The notes under the pieces are model-generated. The model saw only the letters and a list, made by a program, of their open reading frames with translations, had not been told where the DNA came from and searched no databases. The translations under genes were made by a program, and so were the position numbers. Of a DNA stretch of 64,000 bases, positions 47,201 to 58,400 are shown piece after piece. This DNA comes from Acorus gramineus (Eukaryota; Streptophyta; Magnoliopsida; Acorales; Acoraceae). Every line of letters begins with the position of its first letter. Position 1 is the first letter of the stretch. The stretch covers positions 6,805,442 to 6,869,441 of the forward strand of contig CM060856.1 of the NCBI GenBank assembly GCA_030737835.1, given 5' to 3'.

Positions 47201-50040
47201 TTAGGATTAACATGCCAGAGGTGATGAACTATACCACTTTTAGTGGCATTTCCAACCATCACAGGAAAAACAGTGGAGAACACTTCATACTGGATCAGAT
47301 TATATGCCGTCTGCCAAAAAAAAAACACTATGTTATGATGAACCTTTAATGTACTGACAAATCACGACTTAGAGAGGAATTTTAAGACCATAAATATACA
47401 TTGACATGTGCAATCGCAACAAGCAAGATCTCTGGACACTGTCTAAGAGGATTCTCAAGCATAACTCTAACGGAGCTGGCATGGCCCCTCTCAGCTAACT
47501 GGCACAACACCTCCAAAAGATCAAGACAGGACCAAGCTTGATTTACATTTCCACCGGTAGACTTAATCCTCTGCAACTCAGCATTTGTCTACGACAGAAG
47601 TTGAAGTGTCATTTATAATGCAGAGTGATATGAATAAGAGAAATGCAAACATTAAATAGGTTTGGTGAACAATCCGTACAAGTTGCCTTGAAGAATGAGC
47701 GAATGAAAAGACTTCTGGCTGAACAGACACTGCGTATTTTAAAAAAGATAACTGACCCTCGGCATTCTTCCAGACAGAACTGCAAACAGCATGCAGTGGA
47801 AAAGGGTCCTGCAAAATTTATGGCCTTATATGATACACTTCAGAGAAACTTGAACTAAAATGTAAAACAGAACCAAAAAACAACATACTTGACAAGCATT
47901 TGCATAAATAGACATAAATAGAGTAAATGCCCCTTCATCGGGAATGTAGAATCCCTCATGATCCAAATTTTCCATGACCCTAATCCAATTCACCTCCGGA
48001 ACCTGAAATCCAAAACACCACAAGACATGTAAAAAATATTGACACTGATATGTCAGATACACGGCCAACAACATACACCAAGGATAACTCACGAGTTGTT
48101 TGATTGAATCTACTAGAATTTCAACATTCCACGAACTCAACAATGAAGAGTCTGCTGAACTCCCAAGAGCTGAGCAGAAAGTTGTGTGTGCGCTCTGGCT
48201 GTCCTCAAGTCCGTAATGGGTCTGAGCAATCGTACTGAGTATCTTGGCAAGTGTTACTTCGTTGAGAGGAAGAAACAAAGAGAGCACATCTTTACAATGT
48301 GCAGAGTTGACCGTACACCCATATCCCAGTTCCCTCATGATATCTGCCATGCTCATTTCCTTTTCTATCTCTGCCAAAACGGAATCAAAGTCATCCTCCA
48401 AAAACTCTGAGAACATGTCCAGATGCCTGTAATAACATAAACCGACTGGTGAGTCATGGAAAGCATTCAAAAATTTCAAAGAAATATTCACATTAACTAC
48501 CAAAAATGTGATGACCCTGTACCAGCAATGAAGATATGTAAGAGGGCTAACCAAGCAAGAGAAAGAAAAAAAGAACAAAGGGCTCTTTCCCTCCTTTGTG
48601 TCTCTAAATTATAAGGATGGCAAGGAAATTGTTATAGTCAGAAATTCTTTTATTTTCAATATACCCTAAGACAATCCTGAGCCGCTCGACATCAGGTAGG
48701 GGTGACAGCCTAAGTGCTTATGAATGCCTAGATAAAAAGAGTCATTTGGAAATACAGTTGCCAACTACAGAGAAGAAAAAAAAAGGTTTAGAAAAGGAAA
48801 GAATTGACTGGGAGACATTGCAATGGAAATTTCCGTGTGGTTTCCAAATGGTATTCACAGTACTTCACCTTCTTAAATTTTGTGAACCAGGTAACATGCA
48901 TGCCAGTTGGGTACAGTGGTTCTTAATGTGTACCAAGAAAGCATGATACCCTATCAAACTAATCAAGATACAAAAGGCAGCACTTCAATTTCAGTACCTC
49001 AAAGATTTGTCACTGCAATGGTGGTCGGCAACCATCGGAGCCAATATGAAAGGGGTCTTCTCTTTCAGCTGCAAGAGCGACAGCATCTTTGTAAAAGAGT
49101 CAACATGCTTGGCAAGGCCCTCGGAGCGGAAAAGGAACATCACGATGTCCTGAATAAGCTCATCCGAAATTACAGTCGGATTCAGACACAATTCCTCAAT
49201 TTGGGCAATACAGAAGTTTTGCCCTCTCATCCTGAAATCTGGATTCTCGGAATCATACAAGGCGAGACCAATGCCGATTTTCTCAGGTGTCGAAAGGTTC
49301 AGTGCCTTTGAGAGGCTCCCAAGGAACCCCTCACTCATTGATGTGCTTCTCAGTGACTCGCAAAATGCCGTACTGAAATTTGGACGACCCAATAAGTATC
49401 TGAAAACAGCAGAGACTAGTTCTGGTTTCTTAACAATCTGCAGGTCCCCCCCGTGAGCATTCAAGTGATCTAAACAGTTCTGGAGCAACAGAATGCACCC
49501 CTCAAGTCCATAGTCTACAAACTGCACAGTCAAAAAAACAAAAATGAATCATGAAGATGAACCTGATGGTGCATTCGGACAAAAAAATTTCACAAAGGAA
49601 TCAAAAACATAAACTTTACCAAAATAGTTTGTACAGTTTATCATCAATTACATGACACTTTTTTACTAACCGCCAACCAAGCTTGAGTTACTTCAATAGT
49701 CGCTATTTTAAGGGTCTAAAAGACAAAACTTTTAGCTAAAAATGTTGATTATGGTCAATAAATAGAACTGCAGTCCATGATATATAAAACCCTAAACATC
49801 TACAACTCAAGTGATCCGCGGCTGATCTGGACAATCAACGAAGATCCACGACTCCAGATGATCAGCCATGCAAAGAACCAGTTCCGCAAGCGAAGAAGAA
49901 CGAAGAAAAAACAGAGCTTTGAGGAGCCGATGAGAGCTTACCTGACAGAGCTCGCGAAAGGCCGACGCGTGATCCGAGTCGTTTGAGCTATTGAGGAGGA
50001 AGCGAATCTGGCCCGACGCGGTGGAGGCGAAAGGGACCAT
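26203..50040 (-). CDS. NOT1: NOT1, scaffold subunit of the CCR4-NOT complex
   Basis: Scaffold of the cytoplasmic/nuclear CCR4-NOT deadenylase, which binds the CAF1 deadenylase, NOT2/NOT3 and CAF40 during mRNA decay and translational repression. Fifty coding exons, 7,278 nt, 2,425 aa, within the usual size of plant NOT1. Exons from the 5' end: 49942-50040, 48998-49521, 48093-48426, 47889-48002, 47680-47808, 47400-47588, 47116-47310, 46454-46591, 46245-46367, 45893-46149, 45446-45549, 43499-43593, 43189-43419, 42183-42395, 41974-42088, 41784-41875, 41417-41562, 41069-41177, 40857-41003, 40247-40294, 40027-40155, 39531-39767, 39292-39432, 39106-39185, 38865-38970, 38682-38777, 38395-38547, 37449-37622, 37097-37332, 36872-37004, 36668-36790, 35637-35681, 35472-35549, 35271-35387, 34995-35121, 34800-34903, 34592-34726, 34404-34490, 32050-32196, 31857-31967, 31692-31739, 31449-31592, 31317-31378, 28977-29130, 28685-28876, 28508-28612, 27682-27816, 27262-27486, 26475-26576, 26203-26352. 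All junctions are GT-AG and in phase. Domains: N-terminal HEAT repeats; TTP-binding-like region about 700-844; MIF4G-like CAF1-binding region about 954-1180; DUF3819/CAF40-binding about 1304-1448; NOT1 C-terminal domain about 1900-2400 ([19 protein letters not shown]). It appears intact. Confidence 0.95.
28977..32196 (-). other. NOT1: NOT1 C-terminal domain, 5' part (exons 39-44)
   Basis: These exons encode the start of the NOT1 superfamily C-terminal region that in other eukaryotes docks the NOT2-NOT3 module. Recognisable segments are [42 protein letters not shown] and [17 protein letters not shown]. The 48-nt exon 41 and 62-nt exon 43 are unusually small and are easy to miss in automated annotation. 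Intron 43 (29,131-31,316) contains the hAT-type MITE. Confidence 0.8.
30155..30833. mobile_element. hAT-type non-autonomous element with perfect 8-bp target duplication
   Basis: The element occupies 30,163-30,825 (663 bp). It is flanked on both sides by GATAAGGC (30,155-30,162 and 30,826-30,833), an exact 8-bp duplication diagnostic of hAT transposons. Ends are CAGTGTTTTAAAAAGTGG and the inverse CAATGTTCTAAAAAGCGC, matching at 14 of 18 positions. Subterminal arrays of CTAGGCGG/CCGCCTAG occur at the left and a weaker GCGCCTAGCG set at the right. The centre is AT-rich and non-coding. It lies in NOT1 intron 43. Confidence 0.9.
32590..33768 (+). mobile_element. Decayed LINE in NOT1 intron 38
   Basis: 5'-truncated non-LTR retrotransposon in antisense orientation to NOT1. 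It keeps the post-[11 protein letters not shown] motif near 32,780 and a Cys-containing zinc-like segment ([18 protein letters not shown]) near 33,217-33,270, in different frames, so indels have broken it. It ends AATGAAATTGGGGTGGGATGC and a short poly-A at 33,756-33,764. The tail differs from the LINE family at 20.4 and 44.2 kb. The left boundary is approximate. Confidence 0.8.
33952..34212. mobile_element. Tourist-like MITE in NOT1 intron 38
   Basis: Element 33,955-34,209 (255 bp) flanked by TAA on each side. It starts GGCCCTGTTTGG and ends CCAAACGCACCC, inverted repeats sharing the GTTTGG core. Size, TAA duplication and ends fit PIF/Harbinger-derived MITEs. It sits just downstream (plus strand) of the LINE in the same intron and about 190 bp from exon 38. 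Confidence 0.7.
36180..36420 (-). mobile_element. Possible LINE 3'-end fragment in NOT1 intron 31
   Basis: Read on the minus strand the segment ends TTAATAAATTTTGTGGGCATGTCACC followed by an A-rich tail. That architecture (TTAATAAA, short G-rich stretch, poly-A) is shared with the other LINE tails here. There is no coding motif, so the call is weak. Confidence 0.35.
44164..44810 (-). mobile_element. 5'-truncated LINE fragment in NOT1 intron 11
   Basis: Same orientation as NOT1. It encodes the C-terminal zinc-like part of an L1-type ORF2 ([20 protein letters not shown], then [18 protein letters not shown]). The 3' end, on the minus strand, reads GGAGATCCCTCATCTTC, CGGGGGCTTTTAATTAATAAA and an A/T-rich tail, closely matching the LINE at 20.4-22.36 kb. 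That identifies a second copy of one family. It is truncated and non-functional. Confidence 0.85.
44811..44892 (+). mobile_element. LINE 3'-tail fragment in NOT1 intron 11
   Basis: TTTTAATAAAATGAGGGCGG followed by CAGCCTGCTGTTTCCATCAAAAAA resembles the 3' end of the LINE at 33.7 kb (TTTAATGAAATTGGGGTGGG, then GATGCCTACAGTTTC and poly-A). It is directly adjacent to, and opposite in orientation from, the larger LINE fragment at 44.16-44.81 kb. Confidence 0.5.
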
Positions 50041-50400
50041 CTTTTCGCCGGAGATAGCGGTCGCTAGGGTTTACGGAGATGGAGATCAGACTGAACGCTT
50101 TTTAGCCTTAAATGCGTATAGACGACGATGTATTTCCAAGACGTAAAAAATAAAAAAATTTAGGGACCCGAAGTGGCCTTTTGTAGTGCAACATTTAACG
50201 TCACCCGCGAGTGGCCCTACCTTACGATGCATCGCTGTCCAAATCATGCAGAAATGATCGTGTCCGTCCAGTGAGTAGACCTTCCGCGGCGGACCTTCCC
50301 TATTGTCGGCAGATAACGCACCATAACTTGGGAACGGATTTGGGACCATGTTTCATGTAGGAGACTCACACTGTCACGCTTGTAAGAATGGGTTTCTCAT
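50041..50400 (-). promoter_or_regulatory. NOT1: NOT1 5' leader and proximal promoter
   Basis: The ATG context is AAAGATGGTCC on the minus strand. AAACCCTAG (50,064-50,072 read in reverse), a perfect telo-box core common in promoters of housekeeping and translation genes, lies about 25 bp upstream of the ATG. The transcription start is not determinable. Confidence 0.5.
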
Positions 50401-52435
50401 GGATGTTATGTTTCATACTTATAGGCTATTTAGTTTGATTTAAATTTTACATGAATTGAATCTTGTTCAATATAAAGTTCGTTTAATTCAATGTAAAAGT
50501 TATGCAGCACGGGTCATGATCGTTCAATTTGATTTATGAATGTTTCAATTCAATATGTAAAGTATTCACATCAATCCATGAAATATCAACTTAAATCCAA
50601 ACATTTTTTTCATGTCACGTTGTTTAGACTGATTAATGGTTGTATGATGTGATTCATATGATTATTCAGTCGGATTATTGAAATATTCAATTTGATTTAT
50701 GGGTTGTTATTCAATTTGATTTGTGAATTATTCTGTTCAATTCAAAAGTTTTCTTTTTTGGAAATACCTTGTGTGTTACATGGGAGTGCCCATATGTTGG
50801 TTCATAATTATTTTTATATGATCAAATATCCACATGTTATTGGAGATATAAATGTTTCTAAAAAAACATATTCCATATACATTTTTATATAAAACTATAA
50901 AATTTAAGTAAATATAGTTGTTTGGTGTTGGCCATCAGAGTCATTCGCCAAAGAAAATACTAAAACTTTTACCCTAAATAAAAAAACATTAAACATTTAG
51001 AAATGGGAGAACTCCTGTCTAAGCTTCGTTATTAACCAAAATCACAAGGGGATTAGCTATCTATCTATGTATTTATATGGTGTTGGATACTTTGTTTGCT
51101 TCATACTCCCACGCTCAACTTGTAAAGACCTACATTACAACGTCAAGATTGATGGTCGTATTATTTGTATCATTAAGTATTGTGAAAAGCATGATATGCA
51201 AAACTTTGAGTCACCACTTTTCATTGAATACAAGATTTGTCATTGTAACTTTCATGCTTACAAAAACAAATATTCTAAAAATGGAATAAAGAAACATCAA
51301 TGATGTCCCTTTTGCATCCACGCTAATCATAAATGCATTGAATGCAAACCTGAAAGTGTAGCATCACATTTTGCATAACTCTATCTATTGTTTTCACAAC
51401 TATTCAATTTATTCAAATATCTTCTATTTTTGTGAACTATGTACTTTGTTATACACACACACACATTTTAAAAATGGAGGATTTTCTCACACCCTTTAAA
51501 GTGAAACCCCACCCCTTTTAAAAACCACCTACTCTTTTTTTTTAGTGGGGAGGGTGTGAAAGAAATGAAGAAGAGAGAGAGAGAGAGGACCATGGAGTGC
51601 GGCAACTGATAAGATGGAGGGAGGGGGTCGATGATGGCAGAGGAGGATGATTGGATGGGGGGCGGGTGGCACCGAAGATGAGAGATGGTGAAAGAGAGGG
51701 AAGGGGCTTTGGGCGGAGGGGGCGGGTCGCGTTGGGACAATCAACGAGTAGAGGATGATGGAGGGAGGAGGGCAATCAGGTGGTGGGGCGGGTCGGGCGG
51801 GTGGCGCGGGGTGGAGGTGGGCGATGTTAGGTGGCCTCTTTTCTCTTTTTTCATCTCTCTCTCTCCCTATATGTCTCCCTCTTTTCTCTTTTCTAATCAC
51901 CCCTTCATTTTCTCCACTTAATGGGGGTGGAAAGAAATATTTCATAAGAAAATTTTAAATCGTGTTCAAGTTATAGAATTGACTATTAGAATGATAGTCT
52001 AATATTTGAGATATGCTCTAATCAATGTTAGATTGCTCAATTTCCATAGGTCCACAATAAATAATTAATATTTGTCTAAAATGGACATAAAACTTTACAT
52101 ATTAAATATGTAAAATGTCAATTGTTAACCACTCAATAGAAACTGTAAATACTGATTGCATGTCATTTCAACTAAATATTAACATGGGTCACGCCATCCC
52201 CAGTCTCGCAGGAGGTTGGGCCGGGCTTTTGGATTGGGCCGCTACCGATTTCCTCATGCACTCCGGAGAATAACCCGTCCAATTGACCAAAGTGCCCTTT
52301 GCTGGGATCGTTGATCAAACGGTCGACATGGATCGCCCAAAGTTCCACTTTTTCGACGGTCCGAACGAACTGCTTCGAAGGGAAGAAGAAGAAGAAGAAA
52401 AAAACAGCCACTTCGGTTCTCCACCTCGTCCGAAA
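50401..52435. other. Divergent intergenic region between NOT1 and RHIP1
   Basis: No gene supported. Positions 50,430-50,760 carry many diverged TTCAATTTGATTTATG-type repeats. Positions 51,475-51,955 form a block with a GC-rich GGGCGGGTGGCG-type centre and GA/CT-rich arms (CCCACCCCTTTT near the left end, GGGGGTGGAAAG near the right), which looks like an unidentified non-autonomous element. An (AC)6 run is at 51,453-51,464. The last 250 bp are GC-richer and are probably the RHIP1 promoter and leader. Confidence 0.45.
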
Positions 52436-55400
52436 ATGGCGGCAGTCGGCGACGCGGGACACGAATCGGGGACACCCCGGCGAGGAGAAACGGCGGCGGA
52501 CAAGATCCTCGTCGAAGCGAGGGAAGAGGTGGCCCCCTTCGTAGACTACGCGGTCGAGCGGGCCTTGTCCCTGAAACAGACCCTCCAGAGCATCACCGAC
52601 TCTTCCATCCAGATCGCCGGTTCTCGGATTGCCGAGATCAGATCGACCTCCTCGGCCCATCTCAATCAAACCCTAGTAAACCCTCGCCCTCTATATTACA
52701 TGTGGATCCATCACCGGTTGTACTTTTTGATGGAGAGAATCGGCTGCAAATGCAGGAGGAGCTTCGAACGGTGAAGGAGAAGTACGACGAGCTGGAAGAT
52801 GTGTTTTTCGGGAAGATAAAAGGTGGAGTTTGCCTTTGATTTGAAGTTTTCGTTTGTTTCATGTGACATTGATTTGAGTTTCTGAATCGCAGAGGGTGTT
52901 TTTGCGGCATATACTCATCCAGCATTGTCGTGCGGGATTGCTGTAGGACTTGGAATTCTTGTTCCGAGAAGTATGTATATCGATTCCTTTTTTTTTTCCG
53001 ATTAAACAGTGGTGTTGTTTGTTATTCTTCTGGTCTTCTTTATCACCGGTTCGCATTGAAATAGATGTCTTCTGAATTTGTTGATCAAGAAGAGTATCTT
53101 TTGCAAGGCATGGTTGTTGGTGTTTGTCGCCGGTGTTTAATGATGGATAACAAGTAACAACTCAGAAAGAGTGAATTCATGAACACATTTAGATTATAAT
53201 ACGGTCAATTTTTTAATGAATGGGAAGAATGAGTTTAGAAAGTAATTAAGGGGGATGTTGGAATCAAGCACAGCAAATATTTAACATAAATCTTCATTAT
53301 CAGGTTACGGCTGGCAAAAACTGTTTTTTATTTTATTTTATATATATATTTTTTAAAAGAGCATGGGTGGTTCAGGCCCTGGTTTGAGGTTTCTTTGTAG
53401 ATTAGCAGCATTCATTATTTGAAATATAGGCCAGGCATAATCGGCACCCTCTCGTAAGGAAATCTTGCATGGTAAAGCTGCATTTCCTACATGTACATTT
53501 TTGTGTCAATCTATATTTGACAGATGACTATATCTTAGGATTTATATTGGATTACAAAAATTGAATGCATATGAAACTTGTGTGACAGAAAGTGAGAAAA
53601 ATTACATAACTTTCTGATTTCAATTTTCATATGCTATTGCTACTTGCTAGTGCTGTCGCAATCTATTCTCTTGTGTCACATGGAGTTCAATTTTATATTT
53701 ATTTCGTTTATTCAAACCAATGTAATGATATATGAAGTGTCTTGTTAAGAGTATAGAAGTGAACCTAATGTAAGATTCTCAGCAAAAGTTAAACGTTTAT
53801 CAATAATTAGTCATTAAAAATCATGCCTGCTATTCGCCATCTGGTCCTTTTTGTTCTTCCTGGTGAATTTTTAATTCAGTTTAAATTTATTGGCTGTTTT
53901 CACGTTTCGTTGACTATAGTTGTCTATTCTCGTAGATTCCAGGCGATACTTATATCACAATACACTGCGCTTGTTTATGAGAGAGGAGGTAAGTGGTCAA
54001 AGTTATGTTTCCCTTTTTTTTCCCCTTATCATGGTTTGTGCTTTTCTTTTTCCCTTTTTAAGCTGTTATTATCCTTTAGGGTCAATGCAGTTTCTTTTTT
54101 ACCACTTCAAAGAGAACTTGAAAATGCTTGAGATAATTAAAATTCAAATCAATTTAAAGCACAAAGACGTGGGGCAGATCACACATTTAGCAATCTGGCA
54201 TGTGCATTGTGATGTCCAATTTAGATTGTATAGGATATGACATGGTCCCTAGGAGCAGTTGTGTATAAGACTATAAGTAAAGATGAAGAGTTATGTATTG
54301 TCTGAACCATAAAAATTGGAAAAAGAGAGCTAATAGTAGTAGAATTTTTGTAATGACCATGCAACTGAATGTTTGGGAGTATAGATTTAATATATTCCTT
54401 GATTCAATTATATTTATTTGAATTGTCAACATTGGAAGAGATAATTGACACCAGCTAAAGGCAAATCCACATAAATGAGCAGTCTGAACACACCATTCTT
54501 GATGCATAGTGATATTGTCCATAAAATCTTTAGAGTGAAAAGAACAAGCTATCCACTCAGTTTTATTTTTATTTTTATTTTTATTTTCTATCAACCCCAC
54601 GTTAAGAATAACGTGTCAATAAAACCATTTCCCGTCGAAAAAATAAAACTGGACCCATAGTATTTGATACTCATAATGTTCCAAGTGTGAACTCTGCTGT
54701 AGAATTTCCTTAAGTATTCTTTACTCATGTATTGACCATGTTTGCTTCATTAAATAATTTTGAGAACAACGTGGGCCCTAAAACAATTTGCTTATAATTG
54801 ACTAAAGTAGAAATTAAACTAATATGTTCCCTCTTTCTTTCTGGAAGCTAATATTTTAGCCGTGTGTGGAAAATTTGGTTTCGAACAAGTAAACCATACA
54901 TATTTTTTTCTTTCCTTCCTTTATTCCTGATAGCTAATGATTTTCTCTGTGTGCCAAAATTTGATTGCCTGTGAGACGCAGGTAGTAATGGATATTTGTT
55001 TGTGATGAGTGCATTCAAACTCTTTGGTTAGAGAGGGTTGGTTCCCTATAGGTTACGAGTTTGAATCTCTCAGAGTTTGTGGGTGTTTCTATGCATCTGG
55101 GGATTTCCCCGACTAATGTTGACGTTCCTTGTCATCCAAAAGAAAAGAGAAAAAGAAAAAGTTTCAAGTTTGGGTGATGGTCCATTCCTGGCCCAAATAT
55201 CGTTTCGATCCTAATCGACTTCATTATCTGATTGGATTTGATCAGGAGAAGGTTCCATTCCAACCTGCTCACACATCAGGTCTTAAATATCAATCCAGTC
55301 TCAATCCACATGGTTATTAGATTGGGTCTATCAATTACTTTATTGATGATCCACCTGGTCATTCACATTGGATCAGGTTTAGACTCAGATCAGACTGCAT

Positions 55401-58400
55401 AAGGTATGAGTTTTGGCATGGATTGAATTAGAATCAGTTCCGGAGGGAAGGTATGCTCGATAGAGGATTGCCGAGGGGTGGATTGGTAGCGAAAGATATT
55501 TTGATCCACTGTTAGAGCTGAAGCCAGTCAGATTGACCTGCAAACAAACTGATTCTGCATGTGAGTTGACCCTTTGCCCAGATTCAAATTTGCTGGCCTG
55601 GTTCCAGGTCATGATCTGACACCAATCTTTTAAATCAAAAGGGAAATACAATATTATGATTACGATTTATATTTTAAATCAACAAACTTTGCAATTGAAA
55701 TGAGTGAAGATTATGATTTATATGTTTTTGTGAAAATGACATGGTGATCCAAAAGTTAGTGGTGCTGATGTACAATCTCTGTTCCTACTTGCTAGTTTAT
55801 CTTTGAAAAATACTCTTGCCTTCTTTATTTTTTCTTCTTACTTTTTCCCCTGATTGGAAATGTTCTTGTACCCCTTCTGTAATATAATTTGAGGTTCTAT
55901 TGATTGATATCGAAGGAAATTAGTACCAACAGATTCCTATAATGTATCAGGAGACAGATGTGTTCTTTTTGAATTGGTCCAAGTATAGTTTCCAAAATGG
56001 AGTTGAGCTGTTATTTTTCCTAGTGCATGCTCTGTACTTTCCTGGTAGGTGAGGTTCTCTCTTAATCTTTTCAGATCTAGCAAAATGTTGAGGTTTTATC
56101 ACCATCAACTCCAAGATGCTATTATGCACCATGACCATACAATGATGAGATGTTTCTTCTCCCTGTGATAATCATAGAATCGGGGAAAATAATTGCTTGT
56201 TCCTTGTTACTTTTAGTTAGTGTGTCATCTTAAATTTCCATCTCTTTGTTTATTTCTGTTTACTTTGTCTTACACATTAATCATGGAATGTGCTACATTG
56301 TGGTTTGACTTTTGGTCAACTTTGTAAGCTAATTCATGCAAATAGTAGTGCAATTCGGGTAGATAACAAAATTCATTGTCTTGTGATTTACTTTAAGTTA
56401 TCATGGTAGCAATCATATAACTAGCTTTTTTTTTGGGTATGTAGAGTATGATTTCTAGGGCCAACGATGAAATGAAGAATTTGCAGGGATCCATCAACAA
56501 GATCAAGCAACATATTGACTTGTGGGAGGTAATATTTTCCTATTCTCATTCAGTGTTGTATAATTAAGTTTTTCTCCAATTTTTAACTGCTTGTTATAAT
56601 ATGAATTGGTACCTTTCATGTAGAATTTTCTTCAGCTTTATGGAAAGTAGCAAGTAGCTTCAACTCATGAAAGCTTCAACCATTTGTGACACTTCTGTAC
56701 CATCTTGCTTTTTCTTTTTTCCCCAATCAAATACGAGGAAGTTTGGTTTTGCGCTATAAGAATATACTTATTAGTAGCCTTATTATGGGTGTGAAGTACT
56801 TCTAGGTGATTTTTCCTTCATGTGCCCATGGAGAAGTGAAAATATTTGGGAACCGGCTAATTGCTACTTCTCCTTCCATGGAAGGTTCCTCTTTCTGCCG
56901 CGAGAAAATAACTCCTTCCGGGCACAGAGATTTCTACTTCTCTATTTATTTTGACTCCAATATCCCTTCCCAAGGCTACTTTGGAATTGTGAAGGTCATA
57001 TCTCCATGGATATTTTTTGATTAAAATAATTTTATATTTTTTATAAAATTGCAAAGGATATTCTTTCTTTATGTATCCTATTTGGCTAAAATAACTCCAG
57101 ACTTTTTTGAAAAATCCCAATGAATATCCATTACCTATTGTACATTTTTGGCCAAAAATAGCCTTGAATATTTTGAAAATTTTAAAGGATAATCCTCTTT
57201 ATCTATGCAATTTCTTTATTTACTAAAATGACATTAGGTAAACCCACATGGGATTGACTCTTTGGTTAGAGCCATATATTTGCTCCCTATAGGTATCAAA
57301 ATTTCAAATCCCCGATCTTCTTTGTGGTTATTTGGTGGCATCCAAGGTTTTTTTTAACTAACATCGGGTTTCTCATCACCAAAAAATGACATTATATTAT
57401 TTTGGAAATTCCAAAGTATAACCCCTCCCTATATATTAAAAAGCTTAAATGCATTTTAGATGAAGAACCAGCCTTCACGAGGGTATTTTGGTCAATTGAT
57501 GATCATAGGTGCTGTGTGTGTGTGTGTAGTTGTCTCCTCTTTAATACAGTTTGTGTGTGTGTGTAGTTGTCTCCTCTTTAATACAATTGATGATCGTAGG
57601 TGTTGTGTGTGTGTGTGTGTAGTTGTCTCCTCTTTAATACAGTTTCTTACACATCAGTGGATACTGTTATTTATGTTGGGTGTTGCCATTGGACCCACCA
57701 TCATTTATAACATGATTTTTTTTTATTTTAAAGGGCATTTTTGTCAATATATGCATTTTCTTGTTTAAGAAGCAAAAGATTGCTCATTTGTAAGAAGCTC
57801 TTACTTTGAAAGTAGGAAGCTCTTCTTTAAAAGTGAATTCTTCTCATTGGAATTTCTTATCAAAGTTCTCCTGACTGGTTTCCAAACTCACCTTATTAAG
57901 ACATGCACAATATCCACTGATCATGATTGATTAAGGGCTGATGTTGCACGAGTTACTTCACAGTCTGAAAATGGGTGTTGGAGAAATGATGCATTAAAAT
58001 TTATAATATTAAATCTGGGGATTTAGGTCTTCATCTTTCTGCGATGCATGTTTCTTCTTCCTTTTCCTTTTTTTTTTTTTTTTTGAAATGCACTCAACTG
58101 AAGACATGATTTTTATAAGCTTAATAATTTTCCTTTCCAGAATTCAGCTAAGAATGCACAAGAGGAATTCGAACGAGGGCGGACTAAATTGAGGTTTGTT
58201 GTTCCACCAAATAAATGTTATATCTGTGATTTTCTCCATAGACATTTCCTTTCGTTTTAGTAGCCTTTTAAAATGCTTGTCACAGGCAATCAGGACTTCA
58301 GATTCAAAATGCTATTCATTCGGTTCATCAAATTGAAAAGAAAGCTAGAGGTATATATATATGCGTGTATATATATTTGTGTGTGTAATCATATACTTTT

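Noticed and set aside
51529-51945. Pro- or Gly-rich open frames on both strands
   Set aside because: They arise from a GC- and GA-rich low-complexity block in the NOT1/RHIP1 intergenic region, with no domain or splice support.
55015-55090. A functional tRNA gene
   Set aside because: Only A- and B-box-like motifs are present; the arms do not fold into a cloverleaf and a diverged second copy with A-rich tail is nearby, so a SINE is the better reading.
55129-55651. Open frames in RHIP1 intron 4 as an embedded gene
   Set aside because: They are short, on opposite strands, with no recognised domain or conserved motif. They are flanked by SINE-like and AT-rich intronic DNA.
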